Shown here: positions 6,600 through 8,035 of the stretch, piece after piece
Position numbering within the stretch: the first letter of the stretch is position 1
Layout of the letters: the number at the start of each line of letters is the position of its first letter
Assembly (NCBI GenBank): GCA_036478975.1
Contig: JAZGFA010000131.1
Span: 1 to 8,035, forward strand
DNA length: 8,035 bases
DNA from: Robiginitomaculum sp036478975
GTDB lineage: Bacteria; Pseudomonadota; Alphaproteobacteria; Caulobacterales; Maricaulaceae
Direction: 5' to 3'
Notes under the pieces: model-generated
Told to the model about the DNA's origin: nothing
What the model saw: the letters and a program-made list of their open reading frames with translations, nothing else
Database searches by the model: none
Translations under genes and position numbers: made by a program

Positions 6600-6896
6600 T
6601 TAAAACGGGTTACCTGTAGCCACGGTTTTATTAACCAAGGTTTGGATGAATTGCAGACCGAAAAACACAACAATAGGGGACAGGTCCAGTCCGCCAATGG
6701 AGGGGATGATTTTGCGTATGGGCGCAAGCACAGGCTCGGTAAGCCGGTATAAAACCGTCCCGATCTGGCCGACAATCGGATTGCGCGTATTGATGACGTT
6801 AAAGGCTTGTAGCCAGCTAAAAATAATCATCGCGACCATGATAAAAATATACAGGCCAATAAGATTGTTAAATAGTCCAAGAAGGGCGAGGGTCAT
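6600..6896 (-). CDS. YggT-family inner-membrane protein
   Basis: The 98-residue protein has two membrane segments (about 5-28 and 72-91) joined by a loop with the family signature: NTRNPIV (36-42), RLTEPVLAPIRKIIP (51-65) and GLDLSPIVVFF (69-79). This is the single-repeat form; the E. coli protein carries two repeats. Family members have been linked to osmotic tolerance and, in plastids and cyanobacteria (CCB3/YlmG), to membrane-protein assembly and division, but the biochemical role is not settled. The ATG at 6896 has GGAG (6903-6906) 6 nt upstream. It lies 50 bp downstream of the MarC-family gene on the same strand and may share its transcript. Its TAA is 2 bp from the TAG of the opposing DUF5916 gene. 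Confidence 0.92.
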   Translation of the reverse strand: MTLALLGLFNNLIGLYIFIMVAMIIFSWLQAFNVINTRNPIVGQIGTVLYRLTEPVLAPIRKIIPSIGGLDLSPIVVFFGLQFIQTLVNKTVATGNPF

Positions 6897-6921
6897 ATCT
6901 GTCTCCGTTTGCGCTTAACTA

Positions 6922-6936
6922 GGCGCGCGGCGCGCC
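6922..6936. repeat. GC-rich inverted repeat between the MarC and YggT genes
   Basis: GGCGCGC-G-GCGCGCC is a perfect inverted repeat with 7-bp arms about one base. It lies 10 nt beyond the marC-like stop and 25 nt before the yggT-like start. As RNA it would need to open its centre to loop, leaving about 4-5 strong GC pairs. No T-run follows on the minus strand, so an intrinsic terminator is not supported; transcript attenuation or an mRNA-end stabiliser is possible. Chance is also plausible in GCGC-rich DNA. Confidence 0.35.
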
Positions 6937-6946
6937 AATAGCAATG

Positions 6947-7579
6947 CTAAAATCCAAAGGTTCCACTAATTCCGTCTAGGACGAATTGCGCCGCGAGGGT
7001 GGCAAGCAAAACGCCGAGCACGCGGGTGATGACATGGCTCATGCTTTTGCCCATCAGCTTCATTAGCGGACCAGAGACGAGGAATGTCAAAAGGGTGATA
7101 AGCAGCACGGCCCCCAGAGCGGCCAAGATAGCGCCCTTTTGCTCTACCCCGCCCGCATCGGACATAAGCAGGAGTAGCGAGGCCATGGTTCCGGGGCCGG
7201 CAATCATCGGAATGCCCATGGGAAACACGGAAATGTCTTCTGGGTCTTTGGCATCCTCAAGCGCTTCGTCGGCGCGCTCTTCGCGCGTTTCCGTGCGTTT
7301 TTCAAACACCATGTTCAGGCCAATGATAAACAGCATAATCCCGCCGGCGACCCGCAGGGCGTCAAGGCTAATGCCTAATTTGGCAAATATCCATTCCCCG
7401 CACAGGGCAAATAGCAGCAATATCGCAGAGGCGACGCCAACGGACTTAAATGCCATTTCGTTTTGATGCTTACGGCTCGTGCCTTGGGTCAGGGTGGCGA
7501 AAATCGGCGCGCAACCGGGCGGGTCGATAATCACAAACAATACCGCAAAGGCGGAGGCGAATAATTCTAGGTCAAACAT
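6947..7579 (-). CDS. MarC-family (UPF0056) integral membrane protein
   Basis: The 210-residue protein has six predicted membrane segments, roughly 5-25, 45-68, 74-92, 120-140, 150-170 and 184-204. Family motifs are DPPGCAPIF (19-27; most members read DPxGxxPxF), AGGIMLFIIGLNM (78-90), FPMGIPMIAGPG (119-130) and ITRVLGVLLATLAAQFVLDGI (184-204). A charged cytosolic loop rich in Glu, Arg and Asp (93-115) separates the two halves, as in homologues. MarC was once tied to multiple antibiotic resistance but this was not borne out in E. coli; the transported substrate is unknown. ATG 7579 is the first possible start because an in-frame TAA lies 9 nt upstream. The bases just before it are C-rich, with no Shine-Dalgarno at normal distance; the nearest GGAGG (7594-7598) is too far. 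The gene is divergent from the porin gene. Confidence 0.93.
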   Translation of the reverse strand: MFDLELFASAFAVLFVIIDPPGCAPIFATLTQGTSRKHQNEMAFKSVGVASAILLLFALCGEWIFAKLGISLDALRVAGGIMLFIIGLNMVFEKRTETREERADEALEDAKDPEDISVFPMGIPMIAGPGTMASLLLLMSDAGGVEQKGAILAALGAVLLITLLTFLVSGPLMKLMGKSMSHVITRVLGVLLATLAAQFVLDGISGTFGF

Positions 7580-7613
7580 AGGGGGAGTTTATCGCGCGCA
7601 ATCCTCCGCGCAA

Positions 7614-7625
7614 GGCAAATTTGCC
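7614..7625. promoter_or_regulatory. Perfect 12-bp palindrome between the MarC-family and porin genes
   Basis: GGCAAATTTGCC reads identically on both strands. It lies 35 bp upstream of the MarC-family start and 111 bp upstream of the porin start, so it could be an operator, most simply for the former. No regulator gene is in the window and I cannot assign the motif to a known family. Confidence 0.35.
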
Positions 7626-7645
7626 ATGGTTAAACATGATTAAAT

Positions 7646-7707
7646 CTGTAAAAAGTAATCGCAAAACCATCATAAAAATGTAATGGAGGGCGCAATAGCA
7701 ATATTGT
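7646..7707 (+). promoter_or_regulatory. Putative porin promoter with A-rich 11-bp periodicity
   Basis: CATCATAAAAA (7668-7678) is followed 11 bp on by TGTAAT (7679-7684), and A-rich blocks with the same 11-bp step occupy 7646-7656 and 7657-7667. Pho-box half-sites are TGTCAT-like units repeated every 11 bp, so this loosely resembles a PhoB site in front of a phosphate-porin gene. TATTGT at 7702-7707, within the palindrome CAATATTG (7699-7706), could be the -10. Half-site matches are only 4/6 and 5/6, so this is tentative. Confidence 0.3.
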
Positions 7708-7736
7708 CTCATCATCGCCATTCCTAAGAGCAAAAC

Positions 7737-8035
7737 ATGAAAACCCTATTCAAACCCCTTTTTACCGCCGCCATTTTTGGCCTTAGTTTTAACAGCGCTG
7801 CCAATGCCCAAAACGCTTCAGGTGATATTTGGAGCCTGTTTCAGGGCGCGCCGACCATAGAGTTTGACAATGGCAATACGCTTAAAGTGCGGGGCCGTAT
7901 ATTGTGGGACTATGCCTCCCTAGAGGAAGGTAGTGTTTCGCTCGACGGGAGTGAGTTTCGCACGGCGCGTCTGGGCGTTGAGGGTGAGATTAGCGGCGTG
8001 GAATACAAAGCCGAGCTAGATTTTTCCGATAGCGA
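7737..8035 (+). CDS. Phosphate-selective (OprO/OprP-type) porin, N-terminal 99 residues (cut by window end)
   Basis: ATG 7737 opens a frame that runs off the window. Residues 1-24 are a signal peptide (MKTLFK, hydrophobic 8-18, cleavage after ANA24). Next is a short SGDIWSLFQG linker and the first barrel strands: NTLKVRGRILWDYA (47-60), EFRTARLGVEGEISG (73-87) and EYKAELDFSDS (89-99). This alternation of a G-R-I/V-x-x-D strand, an F-R-x-A-R-L-G-V-E-G strand and a Y-K-x-E-x-D-F strand is typical of the Porin O/P family. Members are trimeric outer-membrane channels, best known for phosphate or polyphosphate uptake, but many alphaproteobacterial copies have untested specificity. A weak AAGAG (7726-7730) sits 6 nt before the ATG. 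Family fairly sure; selectivity is not shown. Confidence 0.85.
   Translation, partial: MKTLFKPLFTAAIFGLSFNSAANAQNASGDIWSLFQGAPTIEFDNGNTLKVRGRILWDYASLEEGSVSLDGSEFRTARLGVEGEISGVEYKAELDFSDS

Noticed and set aside
6589..6607. CGTTTT / AAAACG inverted repeat across the convergent stop codons as a bidirectional terminator
   Set aside because: The 6-bp stem has only two GC pairs and a 7-nt loop, with no proper GC stem followed by a T tract on either strand; too weak to call.

Overview
The window is ordinary alphaproteobacterial-looking chromosome with eight protein genes, two of them cut by the window edges. Moderate-to-high GC coding DNA, the protein families present (a compact single-repeat YggT, a lone MarC, an AGE-type isomerase paired with a monofunctional ManC, a DUF5916 outer-membrane barrel and an OprO/P-type porin) and many GCGC-rich codons suggest a marine or aquatic alphaproteobacterium, perhaps in the Hyphomonadaceae/Maricaulales range. 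That placement is inference from style, not from a marker gene. There are no rRNA or tRNA genes, CRISPR arrays, insertion sequences or phage genes that I can recognise.

Left part (1-4205), nucleotide-sugar supply. A Gfo/Idh/MocA-family oxidoreductase (minus strand, C-terminus missing) is divergent from ugd, which encodes UDP-glucose 6-dehydrogenase (UDP-glucose to UDP-glucuronate). Running towards ugd on the minus strand is a tight two-gene operon: manC (mannose-1-phosphate guanylyltransferase, without the usual C-terminal isomerase domain), then 2 nt later an AGE-family sugar isomerase that probably supplies the missing mannose-6-phosphate isomerase step. The isomerase and ugd coding regions overlap tail to tail by 25 bp. 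Together these genes would feed GDP-mannose and UDP-glucuronate into envelope polysaccharide, capsule or LPS synthesis. No glycosyltransferase or export gene lies in the window.

Middle (4206-6597). A 217-bp AT-rich divergent control region holds a consensus TATAAT box, a 16-bp inverted repeat just upstream of it, a related half-site on the manC side and a small inverted repeat before the next ribosome binding site. It leads rightward into a 724-residue exported protein: signal peptide, CBM9-like domain, then a DUF5916 domain ending in a terminal Phe, as outer-membrane barrels do.

Right part (6598-8035). Two minus-strand inner-membrane protein genes, MarC-family then YggT-family, end 2 bp from the DUF5916 stop codon. 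Across a 157-bp divergent region from marC is the start of a phosphate-selective (OprO/P-type) porin, cut by the window end. That region carries a perfect 12-bp palindrome and an A-rich 11-bp periodic tract that loosely resembles a Pho box.

I see no clear undescribed multi-gene system. The best leads are the ManC plus AGE-isomerase pair as a split replacement for bifunctional ManC, the inverted-repeat control region shared by manC and the DUF5916 gene, and the unknown function of the DUF5916 barrel.
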